Part shown: positions 42,059 to 50,743 of the stretch, piece by piece
How positions within the stretch are numbered: position 1 is the stretch's first letter
Layout: each line of letters begins with the position of its first letter
From: Actinomycetes bacterium
GTDB taxonomy: Bacteria; Actinomycetota; Acidimicrobiia; Acidimicrobiales; Poriferisodalaceae
DNA: 64,000 nt
NCBI GenBank assembly: GCA_024228575.1
Contig: JAAETH010000072.1
Span: 1 to 64,000 of the forward strand
Direction of reading: 5' to 3'
Translations under genes and position numbers: made by a program
The notes under the pieces: generated by a model
The model's input: the letters and a program-made list of their open reading frames with translations, nothing else
Databases searched by the model: none
Told to the model about the DNA's origin: nothing

Positions 42059-43860
42059 CGGCGTGCCCCCCGATTGTTGTGTGTTCGCAACAGCACATCG
42101 AGTATGTCGACGCCGACATGGATGAAGTCGTCGATTCCAGCCTCGCGGTAGGCCGACTCCGAGTCTCCGGGAGCACCCGCAAGAAACACGTGCCCCGCCC
42201 CCGCTGCCTTCAGGGCCGCCGCTGTCTCAGCGGCAAGATCGGCGTACTGGGCGTCGGATCCACAGATCACCACCAGGCGGCAACCGCTGGCCTCGAATGC
42301 TTTGGCGAGTGCGTCGGTCGTGTCGAAACCGTCGTTGGTCGTGGTCTCGATGCCGCCTACTGCGAACAGGTTCGAGGCGAACGCGGCCCTGGCAGTGTGT
42401 GAGGCGATCGCTCCGAGGTTGGCAGAGAAGACGGTCAGCGGGTCATCGGCGGCGGCCTCGCGCAGTGCCTCAAAAGGGGCCGAGGGCCTGAATTGGAGCA
42501 GAGGGTCACACGTCTCGCCGGACTCGGGTTTGTCGTCGATGGCCAAAGGGGTGCGACGCTCGAGTGCCTCCTCGTCGAGGTGGGGGAACTCGGTGACCCC
42601 GGTGATCGGCAGCTTGCGCCGCGCCACCTGTGACTCGGCGGCCTTGACCATCGCTGCGATGTCGGCCTGGAGGGTTCCGCCGAGCAAGGCCTTGGCGATG
42701 CCCCCACTTTTCTCGAGTTGTTGGAATCTCGCCCAGGCTCTGGTGGCGAGCTGGTCTGTGAGCGATTCGACAAAATACGAGCCGCCCGCTGGATCGATGA
42801 CCGACGCGAGGGCCGATTCCTCGGCCAGAACCAGCTGGATGTTCCTTGCGATCCGCAACCCGAGATCGTCGGGGTCGCCCACAGCGGCATCGAACGGTGT
42901 GACCGTGATGGCCTTGGCGCCACCGGCAGCCGCAGCAAAAGTAGCGATGGTCGTGCGAAGTATGTTGACCCATGGATCGACCACGGTGAGCATCGACGCC
43001 GAGGTTTGGGCATGGATACGCATGCCACGTTCGGCGCCCCCACATTTCTCGACCACCCGCGCCCAGCAGACGCGCGCAGCCCTCAGTTTTGCGATCGAGG
43101 TGAATTGATCTGTGTCGACGGTCATCGAGAACGACAGATCGTGGACCGCCTCGTCGACCGTACGGCCCTCTTCGATCATCTTGCCCAGGTAGGCGACTGC
43201 GGTCGACAACATGCAGGCGATCTCTGTGGGCGCGTCCGCTCCGGCTTGACCGTAGGGGCGACCATCGACCCGGATCGGGATGACCATCGGCATGTCGGTC
43301 ACCTCGTAGGCGACCTCTGACATGTTGTGCAGCGCTGTGTCGAAGTCGGTGGGCAGGCTTCCGGTGACGGCGAGTCGACCGATGGGGTCAACCCCGAGCG
43401 ACCCGATCGGGAGCTGACCCAGATCCCGAGATCTCCACAACTCGACGAGCGCCATGGGGTTGCGGCCTTCCAGGTGGATACCCGCCATGTCGAGGAGAAC
43501 GCCGTCGAGGACTCGTTCGAGCTCCGACATCTCCGAGGGCACATTGATGAGCGCTATCGAGGTCGCTCCGCGTTCGAGGGCGTGCAGGATGCGATCGTTC
43601 ACGTCGTCGCGGTGTGCGTCGTGTTGTTGGCGGATGTCCCATCCGGCTCTTGTCGAAGCAGCAGTGGCACCGCGACGGTGGTCGCCCGTGCCGGGCAGGG
43701 TCGTCGCGCGGTTGTGCTGCTCGTCGGTGTAGAGCGGTTCGATCGTCGTATTGCCGACGAGTTCCACCGTCAAGGAATCGAGGCTCCTTCCGCGCAATGC
43801 GGCCTTGGCCGCCGAGCGCCAGGTTTCGAGGCTTGGTCGTTCGAAGGTGATGTCAGACAC
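42055..43860 (-). CDS. mutA: Methylmalonyl-CoA mutase, small subunit
   Basis: The 601-residue protein matches the non-catalytic partner of heterodimeric methylmalonyl-CoA mutase. The barrel-derived part includes [30 protein letters not shown] and [20 protein letters not shown]. The C-terminal domain resembles a B12 domain but lacks the DxHxxG cobalt-ligand motif, as expected for MutA. The start is GTG 43860, seven bases after a TATTCT box on the minus strand, so the mutAB mRNA is probably leaderless. Confidence 0.93.
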   Translation of the reverse strand: MSDITFERPSLETWRSAAKAALRGRSLDSLTVELVGNTTIEPLYTDEQHNRATTLPGTGDHRRGATAASTRAGWDIRQQHDAHRDDVNDRILHALERGATSIALINVPSEMSELERVLDGVLLDMAGIHLEGRNPMALVELWRSRDLGQLPIGSLGVDPIGRLAVTGSLPTDFDTALHNMSEVAYEVTDMPMVIPIRVDGRPYGQAGADAPTEIACMLSTAVAYLGKMIEEGRTVDEAVHDLSFSMTVDTDQFTSIAKLRAARVCWARVVEKCGGAERGMRIHAQTSASMLTVVDPWVNILRTTIATFAAAAGGAKAITVTPFDAAVGDPDDLGLRIARNIQLVLAEESALASVIDPAGGSYFVESLTDQLATRAWARFQQLEKSGGIAKALLGGTLQADIAAMVKAAESQVARRKLPITGVTEFPHLDEEALERRTPLAIDDKPESGETCDPLLQFRPSAPFEALREAAADDPLTVFSANLGAIASHTARAAFASNLFAVGGIETTTNDGFDTTDALAKAFEASGCRLVVICGSDAQYADLAAETAAALKAAGAGHVFLAGAPGDSESAYREAGIDDFIHVGVDILDVLLRTHNNRGARR

Positions 43861-43867
43861 ACTCCAG

Positions 43868-43873
43868 AGAATA
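43868..43873 (-). promoter_or_regulatory. -10 box of a leaderless promoter for mutAB
   Basis: TATTCT on the minus strand is followed by seven bases (CTGGAGT) and GTG 43860. I saw no cobalamin riboswitch upstream. Confidence 0.6.
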
Positions 43874-43986
43874 CGACGTACTCCGCGTTCCCCGGACCCG
43901 CAGCCGGTTCGTTGTACACATGCGGTGACACTCGGTGCCCGACGCCCACATGAGAGTGGCTTCGAGATCGCTTCGCGGGGGCCGGG

Positions 43987-44799
43987 TCAGCCGGAGATGT
44001 GGACCGGCTTGCCGATCTCGAGGGTCTTCACGTGGGCGTCTGCGGCTTCGGTTGGCAGCGCTGCTGCGACGTGGTCGGCATCGGGGCGCAGGCAAAGAGC
44101 TGCCGCACAAGGCCCACTCCCCGAGAGGAACGCAGTCAGCGCGCCGGCAGCGAGCGCCGCATCGACGGCCGCAGCTGTATCGGGAAGTGCCGAGAGACGA
44201 TACGGCTCGTGGAGCCTGTCGCGGCAGCGGGCGAGTCGCTCGAAGTGACCGGTGGCGACTGCCGCCACCAGCTGGGCTGCGTGGCCGACGTTGTAGGTTG
44301 CGTCGACGTGGCTGATCATCTCGGGCAATGTCGACCGGGACGAGTTTGTTGATACCTGGCCTGCCGGAATCCAGACCACGGCGACCAGATCACCGGCGAT
44401 CGGAACCTCGATGGTGGTGTCGCCGGCCGACACTGTGAAGCCGCCGTAGGTGGAAGGTGCAGCGTTGTCCGGATGCCCTTCGAGTTCGGTCGCCTGGGCC
44501 CAGATCTCGTCGCGGACGTCGTCAATATCGGCACCCTGTTGCGCATAGGCGGCAGCGACTCCGGCGACGTACGATGCGCCGGAGAAGCCCATCCCCTTGC
44601 CCGGCGGGATCTTCGACTGCCAGCCGAGCGGTCCCGTGCCACCCGCGGTGCGAAATCCCACCAGCGCTGGGTGCCGTTCGGTGGCCGGTTCGAGGGTTTC
44701 GGCTCCCGGTTCGACGTTCATCATGATGCCGAATGCGAGACCGAGAGAGTCGAATCCCGGTCCCAAGTTGCCACTGCTCGCTGGTGCTGAGACGATCAC
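43987..44799 (-). CDS. thrB: Homoserine kinase-like GHMP kinase
   Basis: The 270-residue protein begins VIVSAPASSGNLGPGFDSLG, the N-terminus characteristic of homoserine kinase, with the ATP-binding GHMP motif at IPPGKGMGFSGASYVAG, slightly different from the common PxxxGLGSSAA, and TAFLSGSGPCAAALC near the C-terminus. It would phosphorylate homoserine for threonine synthesis. I start at GTG 44799 because it gives the typical homoserine-kinase N-terminus; GTG 44817 and an ATG at 44865 (overlapping the divergent gene) are alternatives. Neither thrC nor hom is adjacent, so another GHMP substrate is possible. Confidence 0.7.
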   Translation of the reverse strand: MIVSAPASSGNLGPGFDSLGLAFGIMMNVEPGAETLEPATERHPALVGFRTAGGTGPLGWQSKIPPGKGMGFSGASYVAGVAAAYAQQGADIDDVRDEIWAQATELEGHPDNAAPSTYGGFTVSAGDTTIEVPIAGDLVAVVWIPAGQVSTNSSRSTLPEMISHVDATYNVGHAAQLVAAVATGHFERLARCRDRLHEPYRLSALPDTAAAVDAALAAGALTAFLSGSGPCAAALCLRPDADHVAAALPTEAADAHVKTLEIGKPVHISG

Positions 44800-44854
44800 G
44801 GCAGCCAATTCAACCACATCGCGGCCGCGTTCTCGCGTGCCGGACGGGAGAGTT

Positions 44855-46504
44855 ATGACCGACATGTCTCACGGAGGCCGCCTCGCGGCAAGGGCGCTGA
44901 AGGCCGCGGGGGTCGATTGCATCTTCACGCTGTCGGGTGGTCATGTCATGGGAATCTACGACGGGTGCCTCGATGAGGGCATCGATGTCGTCGACGTTCG
45001 CCACGAACAAGCGGCCGTGCATGCCGCCGACGCCTGGGCTCGGCTGAACCCAGGCAAGGTCGGCGTCGCCGTTCTGACCGCGGGTCCGGGTGTGACCGAC
45101 GGGGTCACCGGGGTAGCAAACGCATGGCGGGCCAATTCGCCGATCGTTGTCATCGGCGGCCAGGGCCCGTTCGACAACTTGCGACGCGGATCACTCCAGG
45201 AAATGGATCACGTGTCGCTCATGCGGCCCATTTCGAAATGGAGCGACGCGTGTTACGAGACCTCACGCATCGCCGAGTACATCGAGTTGGCGGTTCGAAA
45301 CGCACTGGCAGGTGTGCCTGGGCCGAGTTTCCTCGAGATACCGATAGATGTGCTGCACGGTCCTGTCGATCTCGATGCCGTCGCGATGCCGACGTTTCGC
45401 GACTATCGGGTGGCGGGGTGTGCTCCGGCTGGGCTCATCGACGAAGCGGTCGACCTGATAGCAGCCTCCGAGCGCCCGATGATCATGGCGGGCACGTCGC
45501 TGAAGTGGAGCGAGGGTGGCCAGGCCCTGGTCGACTTCATCGACTCGACGGGAATCCCCTGCTATGTCAACGGGATGGGTAGGGGACAGGTGCCCTGGGA
45601 CAACCCCCAATTCTTCATTCGCACCAGGCGAAAGGCCCTCGACGGTGCCGACCTCGTCGTGCTCGCGGGAACGTTGCTCGACTTTCGCATGAAATACGGG
45701 GGCAGCATTCCACCCGATGCGAAGATCGTGCAGCTCGATCTCGACGAAACCCTGATCGGGCAGAATCGTTCGGCCGACGTGGGCCTGGTCGGCAATCTCG
45801 GAGCAAACTTCGCGGCCATCGCCGAGCGGGCAGCGCAGCGTGGCCTCGACATCGATCACAGCAGCTATCGCGATGAACTGAGGACTGCAGAGGACGAGCT
45901 CGAGGCCGGGGTTGCCTCTCAACTCAACAGCGACGAGGTCCCGATCGACCCCCAGAGGTTGTGTCGAGAGATAGCCGACGCCATCACCGACGACATGATC
46001 GTCATCGGCGATGGTGGCGACATCGTCGCCCAGGCCAGCAAGGTCGTCAGGGTGCCAAGGAATGGTCTGTGGATGGACCCGGGACCGCTGGGAACCCTTG
46101 GTGTGGGCATGCCGTTTGCTCTTGCCGCACAGAAGGCTCACCCCGACAAACGTGTGGTGATCATCTACGGCGACGGATCGTTCGGCTTGAACGGGTTCGA
46201 GTACGACACCGCCGTGCGATTCGGCCTTCCGATCGTCGGCGTCGTCGGAAACGATGCGGCCTGGGGCCAGATGATGCGGCCCCAGGCGATGATCTACGGG
46301 GAGGACCGCTTGGTCGCAACCGAGCTGAACACGACACGCTACGACCAGGTTGTCGAGGCTCTGGGTGGGCACGGCGAGTTCGTGACCGAACCCGACCAGA
46401 TCGGACCTGCCATCCAGCGGGCGCTCGATAGCGGCAAACCGGCGCTTGTGAACGTGGTCATGCGCACCGACAAGGGCGGACCGAAGGGATCGACCTACGT
46501 CTGA
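44855..46504 (+). CDS. ThDP-dependent enzyme of the acetolactate synthase/2-hydroxyacyl-CoA lyase type
   Basis: The 549-residue protein has the three-domain layout of the acetolactate synthase superfamily: the Pyr domain with GVDCIFTLSGGHVMGIYDG and VRHEQAAVHAADA (catalytic Glu), a central domain (ERPMIMAGTSLKWSEGG), and the PP domain with DPGPLGTLGVGMPFALAAQ and the ThDP/Mg motif GDGSFGLNGFEY...NDAAWGQ. The GDGGD and DPGPLGxLG stretches resemble mycobacterial IlvG and oxalyl-CoA decarboxylase/2-hydroxyacyl-CoA lyase more than biosynthetic IlvB, and no ilvN follows. ATG 44855 follows GGGAG; ATG 44864 is an alternative. Divergent from thrB. Substrate unknown. Confidence 0.78.
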   Translation: MTDMSHGGRLAARALKAAGVDCIFTLSGGHVMGIYDGCLDEGIDVVDVRHEQAAVHAADAWARLNPGKVGVAVLTAGPGVTDGVTGVANAWRANSPIVVIGGQGPFDNLRRGSLQEMDHVSLMRPISKWSDACYETSRIAEYIELAVRNALAGVPGPSFLEIPIDVLHGPVDLDAVAMPTFRDYRVAGCAPAGLIDEAVDLIAASERPMIMAGTSLKWSEGGQALVDFIDSTGIPCYVNGMGRGQVPWDNPQFFIRTRRKALDGADLVVLAGTLLDFRMKYGGSIPPDAKIVQLDLDETLIGQNRSADVGLVGNLGANFAAIAERAAQRGLDIDHSSYRDELRTAEDELEAGVASQLNSDEVPIDPQRLCREIADAITDDMIVIGDGGDIVAQASKVVRVPRNGLWMDPGPLGTLGVGMPFALAAQKAHPDKRVVIIYGDGSFGLNGFEYDTAVRFGLPIVGVVGNDAAWGQMMRPQAMIYGEDRLVATELNTTRYDQVVEALGGHGEFVTEPDQIGPAIQRALDSGKPALVNVVMRTDKGGPKGSTYV

Positions 46505-46531
46505 GCGCCAGGGCGGCTGGCCCGACCGGCA

Positions 46532-46551
46532 GGTGTGGTCTTGTTCACACC
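46532..46551. promoter_or_regulatory. 20-bp inverted repeat, candidate operator of the phasin-like operon
   Basis: GGTGTG (46532-46537) and CACACC (46546-46551) form an inverted repeat with an 8-bp spacer just upstream of the -35 box. Position fits autoregulation by the XRE protein encoded in the operon. Confidence 0.45.
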
Positions 46552-46559
46552 AATGGTTG

Positions 46560-46588
46560 TTGAGTTCTTCAAGGATCGTGCGTAGTGT
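46560..46588 (+). promoter_or_regulatory. Promoter of the phasin-like operon
   Basis: TTGAGT (46560-46565) and TAGTGT (46583-46588) are spaced by 17 bp and lie about 55 bp before ATG 46645, leaving room for a short leader with GGGAG. Confidence 0.5.
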
Positions 46589-46644
46589 ACTTAGCAAAGG
46601 CCTTCACCCGCCTTTGAGTCCCCATACGAGACAGGGAGAACACA

Positions 46645-46932
46645 ATGACCATCCTCGATACCGTCAAGGAAGCTCAGACCCGCTCGCTCGACACCGTCAA
46701 GTCGGTTCAGGACCAGGTCGCCTCGCTCAACGAGCGCGTCGCCGACTCCGTTCACGAGACGGTCCCCAGCTTCGATGCCCCGTTCGCCGAGTACCTGCCA
46801 AAGCCCGCCGAAGTAGTCGAGAACTACTTCTCGTTCATGAGCATGGTTCACGAGGCAAACCGCGACTTTGCGACACGCCTGGTCGGCATCTGGAACCGCG
46901 AGATCGAAGACGAGGTCGCCGAAGAGAAGTGA
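46645..46932 (+). CDS. Small helical phasin-like protein
   Basis: The 95-residue protein is almost entirely amphipathic helix: ILDTVKEAQTRSLDTVKSVQ, then VASLNERVADSVHETV, a break at FDAPFAEYLPKPAEVV, and a second helix ENYFSFMSMVHEANRDFATR. The size and pattern resemble phasins, which coat polyhydroxyalkanoate granules, and the lipid-droplet or HbhA-type proteins of actinobacteria. The GTGA overlap with an XRE regulator gene matches the hbhA-Rv0474 and MLDS-MLDSR gene pairs that I recall from mycobacteria and rhodococci. The surface of a storage body is its probable site. A preceding GGGAG seven bases upstream supports ATG 46645. Confidence 0.6.
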   Translation: MTILDTVKEAQTRSLDTVKSVQDQVASLNERVADSVHETVPSFDAPFAEYLPKPAEVVENYFSFMSMVHEANRDFATRLVGIWNREIEDEVAEEK

Positions 46933-47303
46933 GCGACACCGCCGGCAAAACCGGATCCTCTTCGAGTTCGGGCTTGCAGACCCTTGGCGAGTTCATCAAG
47001 GCTCAGCGCAAGCTGCTCGAGCTGAGTCAACGCGAACTGGCCAAGCGGACGCGATTGTCCGACCCCTACGTGAGCCAGTTGGAACGCGGCCTCCACGAAC
47101 CCTCGATCCGGGTGTTGAAGGCTCTCGCCAAGGCCCTCAACGTCAGGGCCGAGACGCTGCTTTCCTACGCCGGGCTGCTCGAGGACGATGACGAGGCCAA
47201 GGTGACCGTCATCGAAGCGATCCAGGCCGACGAACATCTCACCGACGACCAAAAGGTCGCCCTGCTGGCCGTCTATCGAAGTTTCCGGAACGACGATCTG
47301 TGA
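46929..47303 (+). CDS. XRE-type regulator, Rv0474/MLDSR-like
   Basis: The 124-residue protein has an XRE helix-turn-helix: LGEFIKAQRKLLELSQRELA, KRTRLSDPYVSQLERGLHEP and SIRVLKALAKALNVRAETLL. The C-terminal part (VIEAIQADEHLTDDQKVALL, then VYRSFRNDDL) matches the tail I associate with regulators next to hbhA or lipid-droplet genes. Its start is GTG 46929, overlapping the stop of the phasin-like gene as GTGA. It likely represses or adjusts the operon via the inverted repeat at 46532-46551. Its own end overlaps the next gene. Confidence 0.8.
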   Translation: MSDTAGKTGSSSSSGLQTLGEFIKAQRKLLELSQRELAKRTRLSDPYVSQLERGLHEPSIRVLKALAKALNVRAETLLSYAGLLEDDDEAKVTVIEAIQADEHLTDDQKVALLAVYRSFRNDDL

Positions 47304-48958
47304 GCGAGAAACCCACATCGTTGCTCCACGGCTTGGCCAGTCGGCTGGCCGGCTCGGTCGGCGATGTGGCCGGCCTGGTTTCTGCCGGGCATCGTCTCGG
47401 AGCATTTGACCCCTTCTACAACGGGGCTCGGGCCCTCGGCGTCATTCGTTGGGGCCCGAACCTCTCCGCGATGGTCGCCGCGTCGGCCACACGTTTCGGT
47501 AGCCGGGTTGCCATCGACGACTGCTTTGGCCAGATCGACTACTCGACGTTCGACAGCTCGGCGGCCAACATCGCCGCACACCTTCGCAACGACTCGCGCG
47601 ACGGCGCCGTGGGCATCCTGTGTCGAAACCATCGCTGGTTCCTGATGACCCAGGTCGCGGTCGAACGCGCAGGACGTGACGTCGTGATGCTGAGCACCGC
47701 CCTGCCGCCCTCTGGTCTCGCCGAAGTGGTGAAGCGCGAACGGGTCGGAGTATTGGTTGCGGACTCCGAGTTCGAATCGGTCATCGTCGAGGCTGATCTG
47801 GGAGAGGTCGAGGTGTTGCGGGCCGACGGTGTTGTCGGCGCCGCCGCGATCGGCGATGGCCTCGACTCGTGGACGAGCCTCGCCAACATCGCCGCAACCC
47901 GTCGTTTCTGTCCGCCACCTCGTCGTCGCGGACGCCTTGTGATGTTGACCTCGGGCACGACCGGACCCCCGAAGGGCGCTCGCCGCGACAACCGACCGGC
48001 CGGCGTCGAATCGCTGACCATGTTCGCCGACATCTCGTTTCGTGCATGTGGACGTGTCCTGATCGCCCCACCGCTGTTCCATGCCTGGGGTCTCAGCCAG
48101 GCCTCGCTGGCAATTGCAACATCGTCGACCGTGTTCTTGCGGCCCAGATTTGACCCGGCAGAGACCGCCGATCTGATGAGCCGAAACAAGATCGACTCAC
48201 TGGTGGTCGTCCCTCTGATGTTGCGTCGCCTGTTGCGCACAGCGAACATCGACTCGATTCATCCGCCAGGCCTCGTGCTCAGCAGTGGCAACGTACTGTC
48301 GGGGGACCTCGCACTCGAATGGATGGACCGCTTCGGCGATCACCTCTACAACTTCTACGGTTCGACCGAGGCTGCGCTCGGCACCATCGCAGCGCCCGAT
48401 GATCTGCGCAAGGCTCCAGGCACGGTTGGGCGTGCACCGAGGGGTGTGACCATCGGTATCTTCGACGAAGATGGAGGTCCCGTACCCTCTGGGGAACGCG
48501 GGCGCGTACACCTCGGCAGTTCACTTCGATTCTCGGGCTACACCGATGGATCGGACGCAGAGTCACGGAACGGGTTGATGGCGACCGGCGATCTCGGTTA
48601 CCTCGATCCCGATGGGTTGCTGCATGTCGAGGGTCGCGTCAATGACATGATCGTCACCGGAGGCGAGAACGTCTTCCCATGTCGTGTCGAGGAGGCGTTC
48701 GAGCGCCAGCCGGGCATCGACGCAGTGGCGGTAGTTGGTGTCCCCGACGACGACTACGGACAACGCGTGGTGGCGTTCGTTGTGTCGGCGTTCGGTCACA
48801 CCGTCGACGTCGATGCCCTTCTCGCCGAGGTGAGGTCCGAACTGCAGGCCTTCATGGTTCCGCGCGAGATCAGGATCGTCGAAACGTTGCCGATGACCAC
48901 GACTGGCAAGGTCATCCGTCACCGCCTCGCGGTCCTGGGCGACCCCGACCGCGTCTAG
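47300..48958 (+). CDS. Acyl-CoA synthetase, AMP-binding
   Basis: The 552-residue protein is an AMP-forming acyl-CoA synthetase of the FadD2/FadD12 type: LTSGTTGPPKGARRDNRPAG is the phosphate loop (near residue 216), PPLFHAWGLSQ and NFYGSTEAALGTI follow, and MATGDLGYLDPDGLLHVEGR with VNDMIVTGGENVFPCRVEE forms the adenylate-hinge region; MTTTGKVIRHRL near the C-terminus contains the catalytic Lys. GTG 47300 overlaps the XRE stop. Third gene of the phasin-like operon, so it probably activates fatty acids for storage lipid synthesis or reuse. Its stop overlaps the stop of the convergent hydrolase. Confidence 0.85.
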   Translation: MSEKPTSLLHGLASRLAGSVGDVAGLVSAGHRLGAFDPFYNGARALGVIRWGPNLSAMVAASATRFGSRVAIDDCFGQIDYSTFDSSAANIAAHLRNDSRDGAVGILCRNHRWFLMTQVAVERAGRDVVMLSTALPPSGLAEVVKRERVGVLVADSEFESVIVEADLGEVEVLRADGVVGAAAIGDGLDSWTSLANIAATRRFCPPPRRRGRLVMLTSGTTGPPKGARRDNRPAGVESLTMFADISFRACGRVLIAPPLFHAWGLSQASLAIATSSTVFLRPRFDPAETADLMSRNKIDSLVVVPLMLRRLLRTANIDSIHPPGLVLSSGNVLSGDLALEWMDRFGDHLYNFYGSTEAALGTIAAPDDLRKAPGTVGRAPRGVTIGIFDEDGGPVPSGERGRVHLGSSLRFSGYTDGSDAESRNGLMATGDLGYLDPDGLLHVEGRVNDMIVTGGENVFPCRVEEAFERQPGIDAVAVVGVPDDDYGQRVVAFVVSAFGHTVDVDALLAEVRSELQAFMVPREIRIVETLPMTTTGKVIRHRLAVLGDPDRV

Positions 48959-50112
48959 AACTTCCCGAACGACTCTTCGACAGCGTCGTCGACGTAACGA
49001 TGTACCGACTTCTCGAACACAAACGACATGTGTGAACCCTGATACCAGTGGATGCTGGGTTCGTCCCAGTGTTTCCAGAGTGTGTGAACGTTGCCCGGAC
49101 GTACCCACCGGTCGAGGAGGCCCGCGTATATGTATCGCCTGTCGTGTGGGACCTTGCAGTCGAAGCTCAGGGGTGAGACGACGCCGAGCGCTTGGCCGAG
49201 GGAGTCCCAAGACAGGCCCCACTGCTCGTAGAACGGGGGGAGCAGGGGAGCCATCTGGCGGCGCAGACCCCGGACCAGATCGCTCTCGGGTACGCCGGCG
49301 ATGACACACGCCAGACCGTCCTCGAGGCCCGCGACCATCGATGCCATGTAGCCGCCAAGGGAGATGCCCGATATCCCGACGGAGGGCGCGTCGTGTTCGA
49401 CGCGCAACCAGTTGATGATCTTGCGGATGTCCCACGTTCCGTGGGCGAGGGTGTGGATCGTGTTCAACGCCCCGGCGTGTAACACGCGACTACCGCTGCG
49501 TCCGATGGCTCGTGGACCGTGCAGCGGCAGAACCACCGTGATGACGTTCAGACCGTGGTGTTCGTGCAGGTGTTTGGCCCGGAAGCTGGCGAAGTCGATT
49601 GCGGGATTGCCCGTGCGGTAGCCGTTCACCAGGACCATCCACGGTCGCGGCCGCCCATGGTGGCGCATCATGTAGCAGTGGCCGGTCTGGATCGGCTTGT
49701 ATTGTGCCCAACGATCGGCGCCGGGTTCACCCTTCCACGGCTTGTACGTGCTCGTGAAAGTGACGTGTTCGAAGTCGTAGCTCATCGATCGGGCAGGTGT
49801 GATCGACAGGTCCTTGACGACCGCGTCGGGTTTGCCGTGATACGAACGCGGATTGTCGAACCAGCCGCGCTCGGCAAACATGTCGATCGTCTCGCTCAAC
49901 TCGCTGCGAAGGCGGCGGCGGAACGATCCGTCTGGGACACGCATTCGGCTCGATGCCATCTCGACCTGGAGCAGGTACTCGTCGGACCACCACTTCAGCG
50001 CCGCTGCGGGAGAGGTGCGGGCACGTGGGAGGCCTTCGACCGAGTGCCCCCTGACCCATCTGGCCACCGCGCCAATGGCGGGGAGCGGCCCTCGTAGAAG
50101 GGTGTCGGTCAT
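48955..50112 (-). CDS. Alpha/beta hydrolase, possible lipase or storage-polymer hydrolase
   Basis: The 385-residue protein has an alpha/beta hydrolase core after a helical N-terminal region: PWMVLVNGYRTGNPAIDF, GLNVITVVLPLHGPRAIGR, the nucleophile elbow SVGISGISLGGYMASMVAG with Ser in GISLG, YIYAGLLDRWVRPGNVH (acid residue region) and HWYQGSHMSF with the His. No signal peptide, so intracellular. It converges on the acyl-CoA synthetase with overlapping stops (48955-48958) and may release acids that the synthetase then activates; that link is inference. ATG 50112 is preceded by GAGGA with suitable spacing. Confidence 0.75.
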   Translation of the reverse strand: MTDTLLRGPLPAIGAVARWVRGHSVEGLPRARTSPAAALKWWSDEYLLQVEMASSRMRVPDGSFRRRLRSELSETIDMFAERGWFDNPRSYHGKPDAVVKDLSITPARSMSYDFEHVTFTSTYKPWKGEPGADRWAQYKPIQTGHCYMMRHHGRPRPWMVLVNGYRTGNPAIDFASFRAKHLHEHHGLNVITVVLPLHGPRAIGRSGSRVLHAGALNTIHTLAHGTWDIRKIINWLRVEHDAPSVGISGISLGGYMASMVAGLEDGLACVIAGVPESDLVRGLRRQMAPLLPPFYEQWGLSWDSLGQALGVVSPLSFDCKVPHDRRYIYAGLLDRWVRPGNVHTLWKHWDEPSIHWYQGSHMSFVFEKSVHRYVDDAVEESFGKF

Positions 50113-50312
50113 CGTTTGTCCTCGGATCTGGCTGTCGCCCGGCCGATCGGACCACTCCTGTGTGGCAGATCCGGTGGGCCCAGTGTGTTGTTCGTCGGCC
50201 TGGCCATGCACTTCAGAAGGTCTGTGAGGACGATCCTCTCGTCGGTGGTAAACACATCGAAGGTTGTGTTGTGGCTCCGCTCGACACAGTATGTGAACGG
50301 AACCCGCCCCGC

Positions 50313-50318
50313 TACATT
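50313..50318 (+). promoter_or_regulatory. -10 box of a leaderless promoter
   Basis: TACATT is followed by six bases (GGGCGC) and ATG 50325. Confidence 0.55.
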
Positions 50319-50324
50319 GGGCGC

Positions 50325-50654
50325 ATGGCAGTCGTGCGTATCAATGCGATCGAGGTTCCCGAAGGTATGGGCGAGCGCATCGAGCAGATGTTCGCCAAAC
50401 GTCTCGGCACCGTCGACCAGGAGCCCGGATTCCTGGGCTTCGAACTACTGCGTCCGAGTGGCGAAAACGAGCGCCGGTACTACGTCGTGACCCGTTGGGA
50501 GACCGATGAAGCGTTCGACAACTGGGTGAACAGCGAGAACTTCCAGCACGGCCACCGTGGCGCTGAAGGAGCCGGCCAGCAGGGGCCTCCGGTCTCCTCG
50601 GGTGCCGAGTTGCTCTCGTTCGACGTGGTCTTGTCTTCGCAACCACATGGCTGA
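50325..50654 (+). CDS. MhuD-like heme-degrading monooxygenase
   Basis: The 109-residue protein is an ABM-fold protein close to mycobacterial MhuD: MAVVRINAIEVPEGMGERIE contains Asn7 at the position of the functional Asn of MhuD/IsdG, and PGFLGFELLRPSGENERRYY, VVTRWETDEAFDNWVNSENF and QHGHRGAEGA follow, with a His in the segment where MhuD has its heme-ligating His75. MhuD opens heme and releases iron, giving mycobilins. No iron-uptake gene or obvious iron box is nearby. The leaderless -10 box decides the ATG 50325 start. Confidence 0.8.
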   Translation: MAVVRINAIEVPEGMGERIEQMFAKRLGTVDQEPGFLGFELLRPSGENERRYYVVTRWETDEAFDNWVNSENFQHGHRGAEGAGQQGPPVSSGAELLSFDVVLSSQPHG

Positions 50655-50730
50655 TCCCGGCCGGCGTCGGGTGTTGGGCCGCGCCGTATCGGTCCCACCT
50701 CAGGGAAGTGTTGTACGGACAATCGGACGT

Positions 50731-50736
50731 TAGGCT
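50731..50736 (+). promoter_or_regulatory. -10 box of a leaderless promoter
   Basis: TAGGCT is followed by seven bases (GGTTGGC) and ATG 50744. Confidence 0.6.
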
Positions 50737-50743
50737 GGTTGGC

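Noticed and set aside
40784-42151. Long open frame on the plus strand opposite mutB
   Set aside because: It is antisense to an unmistakable methylmalonyl-CoA mutase gene; its composition is what a GC-rich third-position bias produces on the opposite strand, and no family motif is present.
43861-43986. Possible cobalamin riboswitch upstream of the B12-dependent mutase genes
   Set aside because: No B12-box-like sequence or suitable fold was seen, and the -10 box seven bases before the mutA GTG leaves no leader for a riboswitch.
45263-46597. Long minus-strand open frame opposite the ThDP enzyme gene
   Set aside because: Antisense shadow of a gene with clear ThDP motifs; the translation is His/Asp/Arg-rich without domains.
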